Program-made: the position numbers and the translations under genes | Shown: positions 19,197 to 28,211 of the stretch, piece after piece | Numbering within the stretch: the stretch's first letter is position 1 | Layout of the letters: each line of letters starts with the position of its first letter | The notes under the pieces: generated by a model | What the model was told of the DNA's origin: nothing | Database searches by the model: none | What the model saw: the letters and a program-made list of their open reading frames with translations, nothing else | NCBI RefSeq assembly: GCF_000092025.1 | Contig: NC_003064.2 | Span: 186,001 to 250,000 of the forward strand | DNA: 64,000 bases | Reading direction: 5' to 3' | DNA from: Agrobacterium fabrum str. C58 | Lineage (GTDB): Bacteria; Pseudomonadota; Alphaproteobacteria; Rhizobiales; Rhizobiaceae

Positions 19197-19584
19197 CAAC
19201 AACACTCCCCTCTAGTAATTGCAGCTACTGCAACACGGGGCATGAAAAATTGTCAAGTTCCCAGATCGTTCTTCGGTCGTACTCATGACATTCAGAACAT
19301 AAGGCCGAGCTGAATTAACGGTCCGCGCAAGTTACAGTCTTGGCGAAGATCACCCTCAACCGCCGCGATAGGAGACGAGGTTGACCCGGCATTATGATCG
19401 ACTTTGGGAAGGCAGGTGGCCCTCTGCCTCGGAATTCTGCCGCATTAGCCGCCCGAACTTTATCCACGCAGTAAGGGCGTGTCGCGTCGTTCGTAATTCC
19501 GCAACAACGGGTTTCGCCTTGACGGGCTATTGCGTCGGCGATCCAGGCCTCATGCTTGTTTTGACAGAAAACCAGGAGATTGAA
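19197..19584. other. Divergent promoter region between LysR and nitroreductase genes
   Basis: About 390 bases without a supportable gene. The nitroreductase frame is open back to 19381, but that segment does not match the family. A leftward frame at 19315-19632 has no recognisable content. Promoters for both flanking genes should lie here; no clear palindrome was found. Confidence 0.4.
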
Positions 19585-20214
19585 TTGGAGCTGCCAAACG
19601 AAAAATCCGCTAGCCGCATCATGGTGGCGCAACTTCTTGCAAAACGTCGGACGCAGTATTCACTTGGCAAAAACATCGTGCTTCCCGACGAGGAGATCGA
19701 TGCACTTATTCGCGAGGCGGTTCGCCTATCCCCCTCGGCGTTTAACTCGCAGAGTTCGCGGGTTGTGATCCTGCATCGCGACGAAAATCAAAAACTCTGG
19801 GATATTGTGAAGTCTGAGCTAAGTCATATCGTCGAAGGAGAAGCTAAGAAGCACTCCTTTAGAAAGATCGACAGCTTCGCAGCTGGAGCAGGAGCTGTTT
19901 TATTCTTCGAGGACCGGAATGTGATCAGAATCTTACAAGATCAGTGGCCCCTATACGCTGATCACTTCCCAGATTGGTCAGAGCAAGCCTCTGGAATGGC
20001 TCAACTTTCGGTCTGGATCGCGCTCGCGGGCATCGGAATTGGTGCAAGCCTTCAGCACTACAACCCTTTGGTTGATGCAAAGATCAAAAGGCATTGGAAC
20101 ATACCTGATACCTGGAGATTACGCGCGCAGATGCCGTTCGGCTCCAACGAGGCGCCTTTTCCCCCAAAGACAATCATTTCCGACGGTGACCGCTTTCGAA
20201 GCTTCTTTCGCTAG
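19585..20214 (+). CDS. Nitroreductase-family protein (Hbn1/Frm2-like)
   Basis: 209 residues from the TTG at 19585, which has AGGAG six bases upstream; an ATG at 19552 and one at 19621 are alternatives. The start of the domain, MVAQLLAKRRTQYSLGKN, and the segment LSPSAFNSQSSRVVIL are diagnostic of the fungal-type nitroreductase subfamily, which binds FMN and reduces nitroaromatics, quinones or fatty-acid-derived compounds. GIGASLQHYNPL near the C-terminus is also conserved. Control by the divergent LysR protein is likely. Confidence 0.88.
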   Translation: MELPNEKSASRIMVAQLLAKRRTQYSLGKNIVLPDEEIDALIREAVRLSPSAFNSQSSRVVILHRDENQKLWDIVKSELSHIVEGEAKKHSFRKIDSFAAGAGAVLFFEDRNVIRILQDQWPLYADHFPDWSEQASGMAQLSVWIALAGIGIGASLQHYNPLVDAKIKRHWNIPDTWRLRAQMPFGSNEAPFPPKTIISDGDRFRSFFR

Positions 20215-20377
20215 ACCTGCGGGGAAATCCCACATATCTTTATTCCGTATATTCAATGAGTTAGAAGAATTAAAGCGTAGGCTCAAGGTTCACATCCCTT
20301 CAAGGCGTCGTAATGGCCGCCAATGCACGTCGATCTTAAGTATTTGATCTCGCGCAGGGTGCCACGATATATTGAGG

Positions 20378-21277
20378 CTATCCCCCATTCGCAAAATTGC
20401 GGGCAGCTTGGATGAACGCGCTAAAGGCGGCTGGTGGGTTTTTTCTACCGGGGTAGTACAGCGCTAGCGGGGCCAAAGCAGGTGTCCAGTCTTCGAGAAC
20501 ACGGACCAGTCGACCGGCAGCAATATCTTCGCGTACATCGGCCTCCATAACGTACCCGAGCCCAACGCCATTTTGAGCTGCGATCCTGACCAGGCTTGAC
20601 TCGTCGAGGGTGATCGAGCCTTGCACATCGATCTGCATGGCGTCCCCGTCCTTTTCAAATTTCCACCGAAACAAGGCGTTGTTTGGCAGACGCGCGCGGA
20701 TGCAGCGAAACCGGTACAGGTCGGCTGGTACCGTTGGTATGCCATGAATGCGCAGGAAATCTGGTGATGCGACAACGGCGTTGCTTCGCTTTAAACCAAG
20801 TGACACGGCGATCATGTCGGCCGGCACCAGATCGGCCGGCCTCAAACCCAGGTCGAAGCCCGCCGCAACGATGTCAACGATACGTCCTTCCGTGACCAGA
20901 TCGATATGGACCTGCGGATAGCGCTGCATGAACGACAGGATGAGCGGTTCCATCACCTCGCGTGCTGCCGTCGCGAACGCGTTGATGCGCAATGTCCCTG
21001 CCGGGGTTTCCTGAAGAGATTGGACCGAGAGCATGGCATCGTGGATGTCCATCATTGCCGGTCCAACCCGCTCGGCAAAGGTTTTTCCCGCGTCGGTGAG
21101 CGAGACGCTACGCGTTGTTCGATTGAACAGGCGAACCCCGAGACGCTGCTCAAGCTTTGCAATAGCATTGCTGAGTGCTGTGGTGGACATGCCAAGGTCG
21201 AGCGCGGCGGCCCGAAACGAACCAAGGCGCGCGATGCTGAGAACGGCGTCCAGATCGACGAGAACAGAACGTGTCAT
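20378..21277 (-). CDS. LysR-family transcriptional regulator
   Basis: 299 residues. The helix-turn-helix reads [22 protein letters not shown], followed by [18 protein letters not shown], the pattern of the common AaeR/DmlR-like group. It is divergent from the NTF2-like/SDR gene pair that begins at 21416, which is its likely target. The closely related gene at 51445-52386 has the same [15 protein letters not shown] segment and also faces an oxidoreductase gene. Confidence 0.93.
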   Translation of the reverse strand: MTRSVLVDLDAVLSIARLGSFRAAALDLGMSTTALSNAIAKLEQRLGVRLFNRTTRSVSLTDAGKTFAERVGPAMMDIHDAMLSVQSLQETPAGTLRINAFATAAREVMEPLILSFMQRYPQVHIDLVTEGRIVDIVAAGFDLGLRPADLVPADMIAVSLGLKRSNAVVASPDFLRIHGIPTVPADLYRFRCIRARLPNNALFRWKFEKDGDAMQIDVQGSITLDESSLVRIAAQNGVGLGYVMEADVREDIAAGRLVRVLEDWTPALAPLALYYPGRKNPPAAFSAFIQAARNFANGG

Positions 21278-21415
21278 TATCCCTCTTTTCGCAATTCCTC
21301 ATCCTCTTTTATCCCCGTTATCGTGTCAACCTGTTCGTCTTAGATTACCGTCATCGTCGTCCAAAGGGGGGCGGCGCCCTCAGCTGGTAGAGCCTGAAAC
21401 CAGGAATGGTGGAAC

Positions 21416-21745
21416 ATGACACTCAATTTACCCAAGGCCATCGAGGCGTATTTCGAGGCCGACCGGACAAGCAGCCCGGATGCGATCGCTGCCACATTCA
21501 CCGAGAACGGCATTGTGAAGGATAAGGGCAAGACCCACAGGGGCCGAGCTGCCATCCTTGCATGGATGGCTGATGAAGCTCAGCAATACAGCTACACGGT
21601 GGAGCCCTTCCTCATGACCACCAAAAACGGGAAAACCCAGGTAACGGCCCACGCCGCCGGCGACTTCCCGGGCAGCCCCATTGATCTGCGCTTCTTCTTC
21701 GTCCTCGCGGGCGAAAAGGTCGCTGAACTGGAGATCACCGTATGA
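21416..21745 (+). CDS. NTF2-like (SnoaL-type) small protein
   Basis: 109 residues. The pattern [36 protein letters not shown], in parts, is characteristic of the cone-shaped NTF2/SnoaL fold, with a helical start, then strands ending in [15 protein letters not shown]. Members include isomerases, hydrolases and non-catalytic pocket proteins, so the function stays open. The stop overlaps the start of the SDR gene by four bases, so translation of the two is coupled. Confidence 0.85.
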   Translation: MTLNLPKAIEAYFEADRTSSPDAIAATFTENGIVKDKGKTHRGRAAILAWMADEAQQYSYTVEPFLMTTKNGKTQVTAHAAGDFPGSPIDLRFFFVLAGEKVAELEITV

Positions 21746-22521
21746 CACAGTTCCTCACGCTGCAGGGCCGTCGCGCCCTCATCACTGGCGGCACTTCGGG
21801 GGCCGGCGCTGCAACCGTGGCGCTGTTCAAGGATCTCGGTGCCAGCGTATTGACCACCGCTCGTAAGAAGCCTGCCGACTTCGCGGGAGCGGCGTTCGTC
21901 GAGGCCGACCTGACCACCACGGCGGGGGTAAAGACTGTCGTCGATGCGGTGCAGAGAGAACTCGGCGGCCTCGACATTCTCGTCAACGTGCTGGGCGGCT
22001 CTTCGGCGCCTTCAGGTGGTTTTGCTGCCCTCACGGACGAGGAATGGGAGAAAGAGTTCAACCTTAACTTTTTCCCCGCGGTCCGGTTGGATCGGGCTCT
22101 CGTCCCCGGAATGATCGCTCAGGGAAGCGGTGTCGTCATCCACGTGACTTCGATCCAGAGAAACCTTCCGCTACCGGAGGCGACGACTGGCTATGCTTCG
22201 GCCAAGGGAGCCCTCAACACCTACAGCAAAAGCGTCTCCAAAGAGGTTTCTCCGAAGGGTGTGCGAGTGGTGCGCGTCTCTCCCGGCTGGATCGCCGATC
22301 CGGGGGCAAACGGTCTGGCGCTGCGCATCGCCGAGGAAGCGGGTATCGACTACGCCGCCGCAGTGCAGGTGATCATGAACTCGCTCGGCGGCATACCGCT
22401 CGGACGACCGGCAAAACCGGAAGAGGTTGCCGATCTGATTGCGTTTCTTGCATCGGATCGAGCAGCGTCTATCACCGGGACCGAGCATGTGATTGATGGC
22501 GGGACGGTTCCGACCGCTTGA
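21742..22521 (+). CDS. Short-chain dehydrogenase/reductase
   Basis: 259 residues. The cofactor loop is [14 protein letters not shown] and the catalytic Tyr-Lys pair lies in [10 protein letters not shown], with VNVLGGSS as the NNAG equivalent. C-terminal [12 protein letters not shown] is the normal SDR end. The gene overlaps the NTF2-like gene by ATGA. The pair is widely seen in proteobacteria next to LysR regulators, usually with unknown substrate; NADPH preference cannot be decided safely from the sequence. Confidence 0.92.
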   Translation: MTQFLTLQGRRALITGGTSGAGAATVALFKDLGASVLTTARKKPADFAGAAFVEADLTTTAGVKTVVDAVQRELGGLDILVNVLGGSSAPSGGFAALTDEEWEKEFNLNFFPAVRLDRALVPGMIAQGSGVVIHVTSIQRNLPLPEATTGYASAKGALNTYSKSVSKEVSPKGVRVVRVSPGWIADPGANGLALRIAEEAGIDYAAAVQVIMNSLGGIPLGRPAKPEEVADLIAFLASDRAASITGTEHVIDGGTVPTA

Positions 22522-22546
22522 TCTGGCCATCGACTACTCTTGCAGG

Positions 22547-23014
22547 TCAGGCGGGTGCATCCCACCCGCCGATCTGCGAGTAGATCGCGTCACGAAGATG
22601 CCGCACGTCACGGTTCAAGGCAGCCAGTTCCGGGGGTGTCTGGGTAGAGGCTGCCAGCAAGGTATCGCTGAGACAGCCTGCCTTGTGCTGCAACGCACGA
22701 CCCTGGTCTGTCAGCGCCACCAGGACCTGCCGTTCGTTGTTCAGGTTGCGCGTCCGACTTAGGTGTCCTGCTGCTTCAAGCCGCTTTAAGAGCGGGGTGA
22801 GCGTGCTGGATTCCAAAGCTAGCTGATCTGCAATCGACACTACCGTCTGCTCGTCTTCCGCCCAGAGCACGTTCAGAACGAGATATTGCGGATAGGTCAG
22901 TCCGAGCTCGTCAAGCAGCGGCTTGTATGCGCGCTGGATAGCGATGCCTGCGGTATAAATAGCATAGCAGAGCTGGTCGCGCAGGGGCGGGGGATCATTA
23001 TCGCGTTTGGTCAT
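22547..23014 (-). CDS. MarR-family regulator, OhrR-like
   Basis: 155 residues. The helix-turn-helix region (QTVVSIADQLALESSTLTPLLKRLEAAG) and the basic wing (RTRNLNNERQVLVALT) are clear. The N-terminal segment RDQLCYAIYTA places a cysteine at residue 16, the position of the peroxide-sensing cysteine in OhrR proteins, so oxidative sensing is plausible. It is divergent from an exported alpha/beta hydrolase and the gap between them holds two TATCGCGATA palindromes that are good operator candidates. Confidence 0.9.
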   Translation of the reverse strand: MTKRDNDPPPLRDQLCYAIYTAGIAIQRAYKPLLDELGLTYPQYLVLNVLWAEDEQTVVSIADQLALESSTLTPLLKRLEAAGHLSRTRNLNNERQVLVALTDQGRALQHKAGCLSDTLLAASTQTPPELAALNRDVRHLRDAIYSQIGGWDAPA

Positions 23015-23063
23015 TCTGAACTCCTGTAGACACCAATATAACCTAAATTATCACGAAAACCAA

Positions 23064-23128
23064 TATCGCGATAAGAATCATATTGACGCGTGTCCGAAGA
23101 TATGAAAACCTATAGTTATCGCGATAAC
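23064..23128. promoter_or_regulatory. Two palindromes between MarR and hydrolase genes, putative MarR operators
   Basis: TATCGCGATA occurs at 23064-23073 and, inside the 14-base perfect palindrome GTTATCGCGATAAC, at 23115-23128, followed by a further GTTATCGC at 23130-23137. Repetition of one palindromic core in a divergent promoter next to a MarR gene is the usual arrangement for MarR operators. Binding is inference. Confidence 0.7.
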
Positions 23129-23158
23129 AGTTATCGCATTAAGAGAGAGGAGAGCATC

Positions 23159-23956
23159 ATGTCACGCAAGTCCATCACTACCATTTCCGCAATCGCAACT
23201 GCAGCCTCGCTGTCGGTTGCCCTGCCGGCAGCGAATGCAGCCGACACCATTCCGAAAGATCAAGCCGTGAAAAACGTCGTTCTGGTGCACGGTGCGTTTG
23301 CTGACGGTTCCGGCTGGAAGGGTGTTTATGACAACCTGACGAAGCGTGGCTATCGCGTCACCGTCGTGCAGAACCCGCTGACGTCGCTTGCAGACGATGT
23401 CGCCGCCACCAAGCGTGCGCTTGAGCGGCAGGACGGCCCGGTTATTCTCGTCGGACATTCCTGGGGCGGAACCGTCATCACGGAAGCTGGTAGCGATGAG
23501 AAGGTCGCGGGTCTTGTCTATGTCTCCGCTCTTTCTCCGGACGCCGGCGAGACGACAGCTCAACAGTACGAAGGATTTGCGCCGGCGTCCGAGTTCGTTA
23601 TCGAGACCACGAAGGACGGTTTTGGCTATGTCAGCCCGGCAAAGTTCAAGTCAGGCTTTGCACACGACGTCAGCGATGCCGATGTCGCGTTCATGAGTTC
23701 GTCTCAAGTGCCGATCAACATGTCTGCGTTCGGCACCAAGCTCGAAAATGCTGCATGGCGCACTAAGCCCAGTTGGGCCGTTATTGCGACCGAAGACAAG
23801 GCCTTCGATCAGGCAATGCTGATTCACATGGCTGAGCGCATCAAAGCGAAGATCACCAAGGTCTCCGCAAGCCACGCCCTCTTCATGACGCAGCCAGCGG
23901 TCATCGCCGATACCATCGATAAAGCCGCCAAGACCGTGTCAGCAAAAAAGCAATGA
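23159..23956 (+). CDS. Exported alpha/beta hydrolase
   Basis: 265 residues from the ATG at 23159, with GAGGAGAG upstream. A signal peptide with basic start, hydrophobic core and cleavage near ANAAD is present. The hydrolase fold shows VVLVHGAFADGSGW (oxyanion loop), Ser101 in GHSWGG, and a histidine in SHALFMTQP near the end; an aspartate in ATEDKAFD fits the third position. This subgroup resembles salicylate-esterase/hydroxynitrile-lyase-like proteins. Control by the divergent MarR protein is likely. A 12-bp inverted repeat follows the stop. Confidence 0.9.
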   Translation: MSRKSITTISAIATAASLSVALPAANAADTIPKDQAVKNVVLVHGAFADGSGWKGVYDNLTKRGYRVTVVQNPLTSLADDVAATKRALERQDGPVILVGHSWGGTVITEAGSDEKVAGLVYVSALSPDAGETTAQQYEGFAPASEFVIETTKDGFGYVSPAKFKSGFAHDVSDADVAFMSSSQVPINMSAFGTKLENAAWRTKPSWAVIATEDKAFDQAMLIHMAERIKAKITKVSASHALFMTQPAVIADTIDKAAKTVSAKKQ

Positions 23957-23964
23957 TCGACGTC

Positions 23965-24001
23965 GCGCCATCGGGACGGTTGATGACCCTCCCGATGGCG
24001 C
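23965..24001. terminator. Hairpin after the hydrolase gene
   Basis: GCGCCATCGGGA (23965-23976) and TCCCGATGGCGC (23990-24001) form a perfect 12-bp stem with a 13-base loop, ten bases after the hydrolase stop. No T run follows on the plus strand, so it is either a weak terminator or an mRNA-stabilising end. Confidence 0.5.
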
Positions 24002-24147
24002 CGACAAAATTAACTTAAAGGCTCGGCTTTGCCCAAGTGAGATACCGGCGGGACACGTATGCCTCACGCAAATCCATCGGCGTTTCCGCGCCTCTCCAAC
24101 CCGAACTTCCAGCCAATTCATCTGAAACAATTCATGGAGGAACTCAC

Positions 24148-24303
24148 GTGAAACTACCTACCCATGACAAAAATGCACCCGCGAATCCGTTTTTCCCGCA
24201 TAACTTCGCCGGCGACGTCTTTGACTTCATCGTCTGCGGCACCGGGTCCAGCGGCTTAGTCGTCGCGGCCCGACTGGCAGGGGATGGAAACGCGAGCGTA
24301 TGA
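24148..24303 (+). pseudogene. GMC oxidoreductase, N-terminal fragment
   Basis: A GTG at 24148 is preceded by GGAGG at the right distance. The 51 codons include FDFIVCGTGSSGLVVAARLAG, the ADP-binding Rossmann start of glucose-methanol-choline oxidoreductases, but the frame stops directly after it instead of continuing to the usual 500 or more residues. It is a remnant left by deletion or rearrangement. A leftward truncated frame starting at 24397 faces it. Confidence 0.7.
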
Positions 24304-24397
24304 ATGCGGCAAATGCAGCGGTGGCAAATGTAACAGGGCGCAAGATCACTTCAGATCTGGTTATGTTCGTCGGCAGTGTCTTTTCATGGTCGGCCAT
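24280..24397 (-). pseudogene. Truncated leftward gene start
   Basis: An ATG at 24397 has an AGGAG and an AAGG immediately upstream and begins MADHEKTLPTNITRSEVIL, a plausible protein start that resembles the beginning of some acetyl-xylan-esterase-like alpha/beta hydrolases. It then runs antisense into the GMC fragment without continuing the family. The exact end of homology cannot be set from the sequence alone; 24280 is approximate. It lies 51 bases after the quinone reductase gene on the same strand. Confidence 0.35.
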
Positions 24398-24447
24398 GGC
24401 CTTTTACTCCTCTGGCTGGCTGATAGTGTTTATCGGTTCCACGGCGC

Positions 24448-25449
24448 CTAGCGTGACGCGATCAGAATCGTCCCGGATTTGCCGGGCCTCTCCACGAGGG
24501 CGGCAGCCTTGCCCACATCCGCGAGATCGAACGCCTGCTCGACCTGGAAGAGCTCCGGCCTGCTGGCTGCGAGCTCAAGCGCCAGCTTGATATCGGCCTT
24601 GCGGATTTCGACAGGCAGGCCCGCCCACCGCCCGACCGTCACGCCCGATAAGCGAATGTCGCGCGTCGAAAAGTAAAGCGCAGGGACCGAGATCGGCTGT
24701 CCGGAAAGGTCGCCGTAGGACACAAGGCTCCCTCCTTGGGCGAGCAGGCCGATCACCGCACTGGCCGTCTCGCCGCCAACAGGGTCGAGCACGACGCCGA
24801 TGGGATGGCCGTCGGCTGCCGCAACGACCTTGTCCTGCCAGCCCGGTTTGTCGGTAGAAACAACCGGTAAATCCGGAAACACCACATTGATCTCGTTCAC
24901 GCCGGCTTCGCGCCGGACGATCCCGACCACGTCGAAGCCGCGATCGAGCAGCAGTCCGATCACCAGCCTGGCGACCGCTGATCCGGCAGCCGTGAGAACG
25001 ACGACGTCGCGACCCGGTTTCGCGCCGGATGCCTCGACGGCCCGCAAGAGAAGCGCCGCTGTCAGCGGATTGATGTGAAGCTGCGCTGCGGCTTCATCTG
25101 ATACTTTATCGGGGATTTCGGTAACATATTCAGCAGAGACTATTGCCTTCTCGCTCCACGCGCCGCGGCCCGGAAAGAAGGCGACGCGGGTGCCTTGCCT
25201 CAGATCGACGCCATCGCCGGCTTCCTCGACGAGGCCGTAGCCTTCAAAGCCGACGCGCACGCCCTCTCTCGAAACCACTGCTCCGGGCTGGTAGCGCCCG
25301 GATATGCCGAGAAGGTCGCCGTGGTGGACCGGCCGGAGAAGTACCCGGATCAGCACTTCGTTGTGTGCCGGACGCTTCAGATCTTCGACTTCGACCGCCT
25401 GAAGAACGTCCTCAGGCCTCCCATGCTTGAAATAGACTGCAGCACGCAT
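24448..25449 (-). CDS. Zinc-independent MDR oxidoreductase (quinone reductase-like)
   Basis: 333 residues. The GroES-like N-terminal domain and a Rossmann domain with the modified loop LTAAGSAVARLVIGLLL are present; the cysteine cluster of zinc alcohol dehydrogenases is absent. This fits the quinone oxidoreductase / enoyl reductase branch (ETR-like), which reduces quinones or enones with NADPH. It follows an SDR gene (53 bases) and a LysR gene on the same strand, probably one transcript. Confidence 0.9.
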   Translation of the reverse strand: MRAAVYFKHGRPEDVLQAVEVEDLKRPAHNEVLIRVLLRPVHHGDLLGISGRYQPGAVVSREGVRVGFEGYGLVEEAGDGVDLRQGTRVAFFPGRGAWSEKAIVSAEYVTEIPDKVSDEAAAQLHINPLTAALLLRAVEASGAKPGRDVVVLTAAGSAVARLVIGLLLDRGFDVVGIVRREAGVNEINVVFPDLPVVSTDKPGWQDKVVAAADGHPIGVVLDPVGGETASAVIGLLAQGGSLVSYGDLSGQPISVPALYFSTRDIRLSGVTVGRWAGLPVEIRKADIKLALELAASRPELFQVEQAFDLADVGKAAALVERPGKSGTILIASR

Positions 25450-25502
25450 CGCTGGCTCTCCATTAAGAGGTGGAGCGGCTGTCGGCCGCTCCTGTTATTG
25501 GG

Positions 25503-26258
25503 TTAGACCTGGGCCTGGCCGCCGTCGGCGAAGAGTTCGGCGCCGTTGACGAAGCTCGCGTCGTCAGAGGCGAGGAACAGGGTTGCCTTGGCGATCTCCT
25601 CGGATTCACCAACGCGGCCGAGTGGGATGCGCGAGGCGAGATAGTCGAGCAGGCCCTGCTGCTGTTCCTTGTCGTCACCGGCAAGCTCGACGAGGCCAGG
25701 CGTACGTGTCGCACCGGGCGAGACGACGTTGACGCGGATGCCGGTGCCTTTCAGGTCAAGCGCCCAGGAGCGGGCCAGGTTGCGGACGGCGGCCTTGGAG
25801 GCGGAGTAAACGGAGAAGGCGGCCGTGCCTTCGGTGCCTGCGGTCGAACCGGTCAGCACGATGGATGCGCCCTTGCCCATCAACGGAAGCGCCTTCTGCA
25901 CCGTGAAGATGACAGCCTTCACGTTGCGGCCGAAGGTGTGGTCGATCTGCTCCTCGGTGATCTGGCCGAGCGGAAGCATGCTGCCGCCACCGGCGTTCAC
26001 AACGAGGGCGTCGAGGCGGCCTTGCTCCGCCTTCACCTGGGCGAACAGCTTGTCGAGATTTTCGTTACTTGCGGAGTCGGCCTGTACGCCGACAGCGCCA
26101 TGGCCGATCTCGGCCACCGCCTTGTCCAGGGCATCCTTGCGCCGGCCGGTGATGTAGACGCGTGCACCTTCGACAGCGAAAAGTTTGGCCGTTGCAAGGC
26201 CGATGCCGCTGGTTGCTCCGGTGACGACGGCGATCTTGTTTTGAAGTCTGTTGGTCAT
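25503..26258 (-). CDS. Short-chain dehydrogenase/reductase
   Basis: 251 residues. Cofactor loop [17 protein letters not shown] segment, catalytic serine in LTGSTAG and YSASKAA for Tyr/Lys, and the C-terminal [14 protein letters not shown]. An arginine after the second strand (TGRRKDAL) suggests NADPH preference. It lies between a quinone-reductase-like gene and a LysR gene, all leftward; this trio often responds to electrophiles or quinones, which is inference here. Confidence 0.93.
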   Translation of the reverse strand: MTNRLQNKIAVVTGATSGIGLATAKLFAVEGARVYITGRRKDALDKAVAEIGHGAVGVQADSASNENLDKLFAQVKAEQGRLDALVVNAGGGSMLPLGQITEEQIDHTFGRNVKAVIFTVQKALPLMGKGASIVLTGSTAGTEGTAAFSVYSASKAAVRNLARSWALDLKGTGIRVNVVSPGATRTPGLVELAGDDKEQQQGLLDYLASRIPLGRVGESEEIAKATLFLASDDASFVNGAELFADGGQAQV

Positions 26259-26425
26259 TTTACTTTCCTGATGCTGGGCGCGCGAAAGGGTTCAGCCCGA
26301 ATGCGCGGCCTGTTGAAATTTTGAAACTGTACGGGAGGTGGCGTTGGTTGTTGGCCTCGTCGCCGTCCGATGAGGAGAAGTTAGTTTGTCAGGCTGGCGA
26401 CGAGAAGCTGCTCAGGATGGAGACA

Positions 26426-27367
26426 TTATCCATGGGGATGGATGGTGCGCATCTTCACATCGCGTCTGGCATCTACCGCTTCGAATATCTTCGCTGCCCA
26501 TTCTGTGAAAGCGCGCAGCCGCGGGTTCGGAAATCGATCGGCCGGGTAGACGAGATGCAGCGGATGATTATCCGGCGTCCAGTCGGGTAGGAGTTCGACA
26601 AGCGCACCGCTCTTGAAATGGGGCCGCGCGAGAAATCCGAAGCTTTGGCCAATTCCCAGTCCCGACAGCAGCGCGTTCAGATGCGCGGTGCTTTCGTTGA
26701 CAGAAACGCCGCCAGAGGTCGGGAAATATTCGCTTCGCTCTGCACCGCGCTGAAAGCGCAATGGAAACCTCTTTCCAGAAGACGCGGAGAAGTAGGAGAC
26801 GATCCGAAACTTCTCGATATCGTCAGGTCGCTCCGGCAACTGCAGACCATCCAGATAGGTGGGCGACGCGCAAATGACGTAGTCCAGCTCGCACAGCTTC
26901 CGCGCCTTCATCGAGGAGTCACCCAGCGCCCCGCCGCGAATGACGCAATCGATACCCTCACTGATGAGGTCGGCGGGGCGGTCGCTGACGCCGAGCATGA
27001 GATCGATATCGGGGTACTGGTGCTGAAAGTCTGGGAGCGCGGGAATGAGGATCTGGTTCGCCAGCACGGAGCCGATGTCGACACGCAGCTTTCCCTTTGG
27101 CGCGCTGCGGGAACCGGCGACAGTGCCGTCCATGTCATCGAGATCTGCGAGCAGCTTCAGCGCACGCTCGTGATAGGCGATGCCCTCGGTTGTCATCGTG
27201 ACCGACCGCGTGGTGCGCTCCACCAGTTTTGTCCCGAGATGCGACTCAAGATCCTGCACAAGTTTACTGACAGATGACCGGGGCAGGTTAAGCGTATCCG
27301 CCGCCTTGGCGAAGGACCCAGCTTCGGCAACGCGGACAAATGTTCGAATGGCGAGTATCTGATCCAA
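26426..27367 (-). CDS. LysR-family transcriptional regulator
   Basis: 313 residues starting with TTG at 27367. The DNA-binding domain reads GSFAKAADTLNLPRSSVSKLVQDLE and LVERTTRSVTMTTEG, with a standard effector domain after residue 90. It is upstream of and codirectional with the SDR and quinone-reductase genes. The ribosome binding site before the TTG is weak (GAGCCTG). Confidence 0.9.
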   Translation of the reverse strand: MDQILAIRTFVRVAEAGSFAKAADTLNLPRSSVSKLVQDLESHLGTKLVERTTRSVTMTTEGIAYHERALKLLADLDDMDGTVAGSRSAPKGKLRVDIGSVLANQILIPALPDFQHQYPDIDLMLGVSDRPADLISEGIDCVIRGGALGDSSMKARKLCELDYVICASPTYLDGLQLPERPDDIEKFRIVSYFSASSGKRFPLRFQRGAERSEYFPTSGGVSVNESTAHLNALLSGLGIGQSFGFLARPHFKSGALVELLPDWTPDNHPLHLVYPADRFPNPRLRAFTEWAAKIFEAVDARRDVKMRTIHPHG

Positions 27368-28211
27368 GACAGGCTCAACAAGCAGATGGAGATAATCTAC
27401 ATCTACACTTGGTCGGTGAGCCCGGCCATGCAGGTTCTTGCAAAAGGTGGATAAATCTGCGCCATATCGATGATATCTGAACGTTAATTCACGGAGAAGG
27501 CTCTAATTTTCGTGAGGGCCAAAGGTTGACAGCCCATCAAGAGCAAGGCCATGGAGGCCGCGCGCTTATTGCCAGTCCTTTGGCCAATATTGCGCTGATT
27601 CCGCAAGCTGACGCATCGGCAAGCTTGCGCTGGCACGCCAGCGACAGTGCTCGCATCTTCGTCATGCAAACAATGAGCACCTCACCTTTGTCAAACGGCG
27701 GAAGTATTGCTGCCGCAATCGCGGCTACGTTACGCCCGAATAGACGATAGAGCAGGTAATAGTGGTGAGCATCAGGCCGGCGCGGCGGCGTTCCGTCCCC
27801 ACCAGCGGCTCGTGTGTCGCCGCACCCAGCCCATCATGTACTGCGCGGTGGCCTCGGCAAGTTGGGATTGTCGTGACGCAGGGACTGGCCAATCTCACTG
27901 CTCTCGCAGGCAATTTAGCCGATGAGACGAAGATTTTCCTGGAGATTGGAAAGCGCGAGGAGGCGGACAAGGTCGCGCATGCTATCGTGGAGTAATCGAA
28001 AGTAGCCAGTGATGCTGCGCGGAGTGCCATGTCGCCATCGACACGCCAGGCGGCTTGGCCTACCACCCTTCATAGGGAGGGGAAGATCAAATTTCCTCTT
28101 TTTCGTCGGAAGACGTCGCGGCGTCGTGGATGCCTAAATCTCAGACTATAATAAAAGAAAATTCGGGGGTGAGGATCATCCTAACGATCGGGAACAACTT
28201 GGGAGCTACCA
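27368..28211. other. Long intergenic region with decayed coding sequence
   Basis: About 840 bases with no intact gene. The middle (27.77-28.03 kb) looks like decayed leftward coding sequence, listed separately. The rest contains short frames on both strands without recognisable content. The promoter of the ProV-ProW-ProX operon must lie in the AT-rich stretch around 28.14-28.19 kb. Confidence 0.45.
27772..28030 (-). pseudogene. Possible degraded gene for a helical protein
   Basis: On the minus strand one frame reads RSITGYFRLLHDSMRDLV and NLQENLRLIG before a stop at 27915-27917, continues as IACESSEIGQSL, and a shifted frame carries LAEATAQYMMGWVRRH and ends at 27772. The residue choice is that of a real amphipathic helical protein, reminiscent of phasins, but it needs one stop and one frame change to be read through. 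No start codon could be set. The assignment is tentative. Confidence 0.3.

Noticed and set aside
21742..22521. Riboswitch or leader before the NTF2-like/SDR pair
   Set aside because: The 138-base divergent gap has no structured conserved element that I can recognise.
24300..24590. 96-residue rightward frame after the GMC fragment
   Set aside because: It runs antisense into the quinone-reductase gene; the hydrophobic start is the antisense of the truncated leftward gene.
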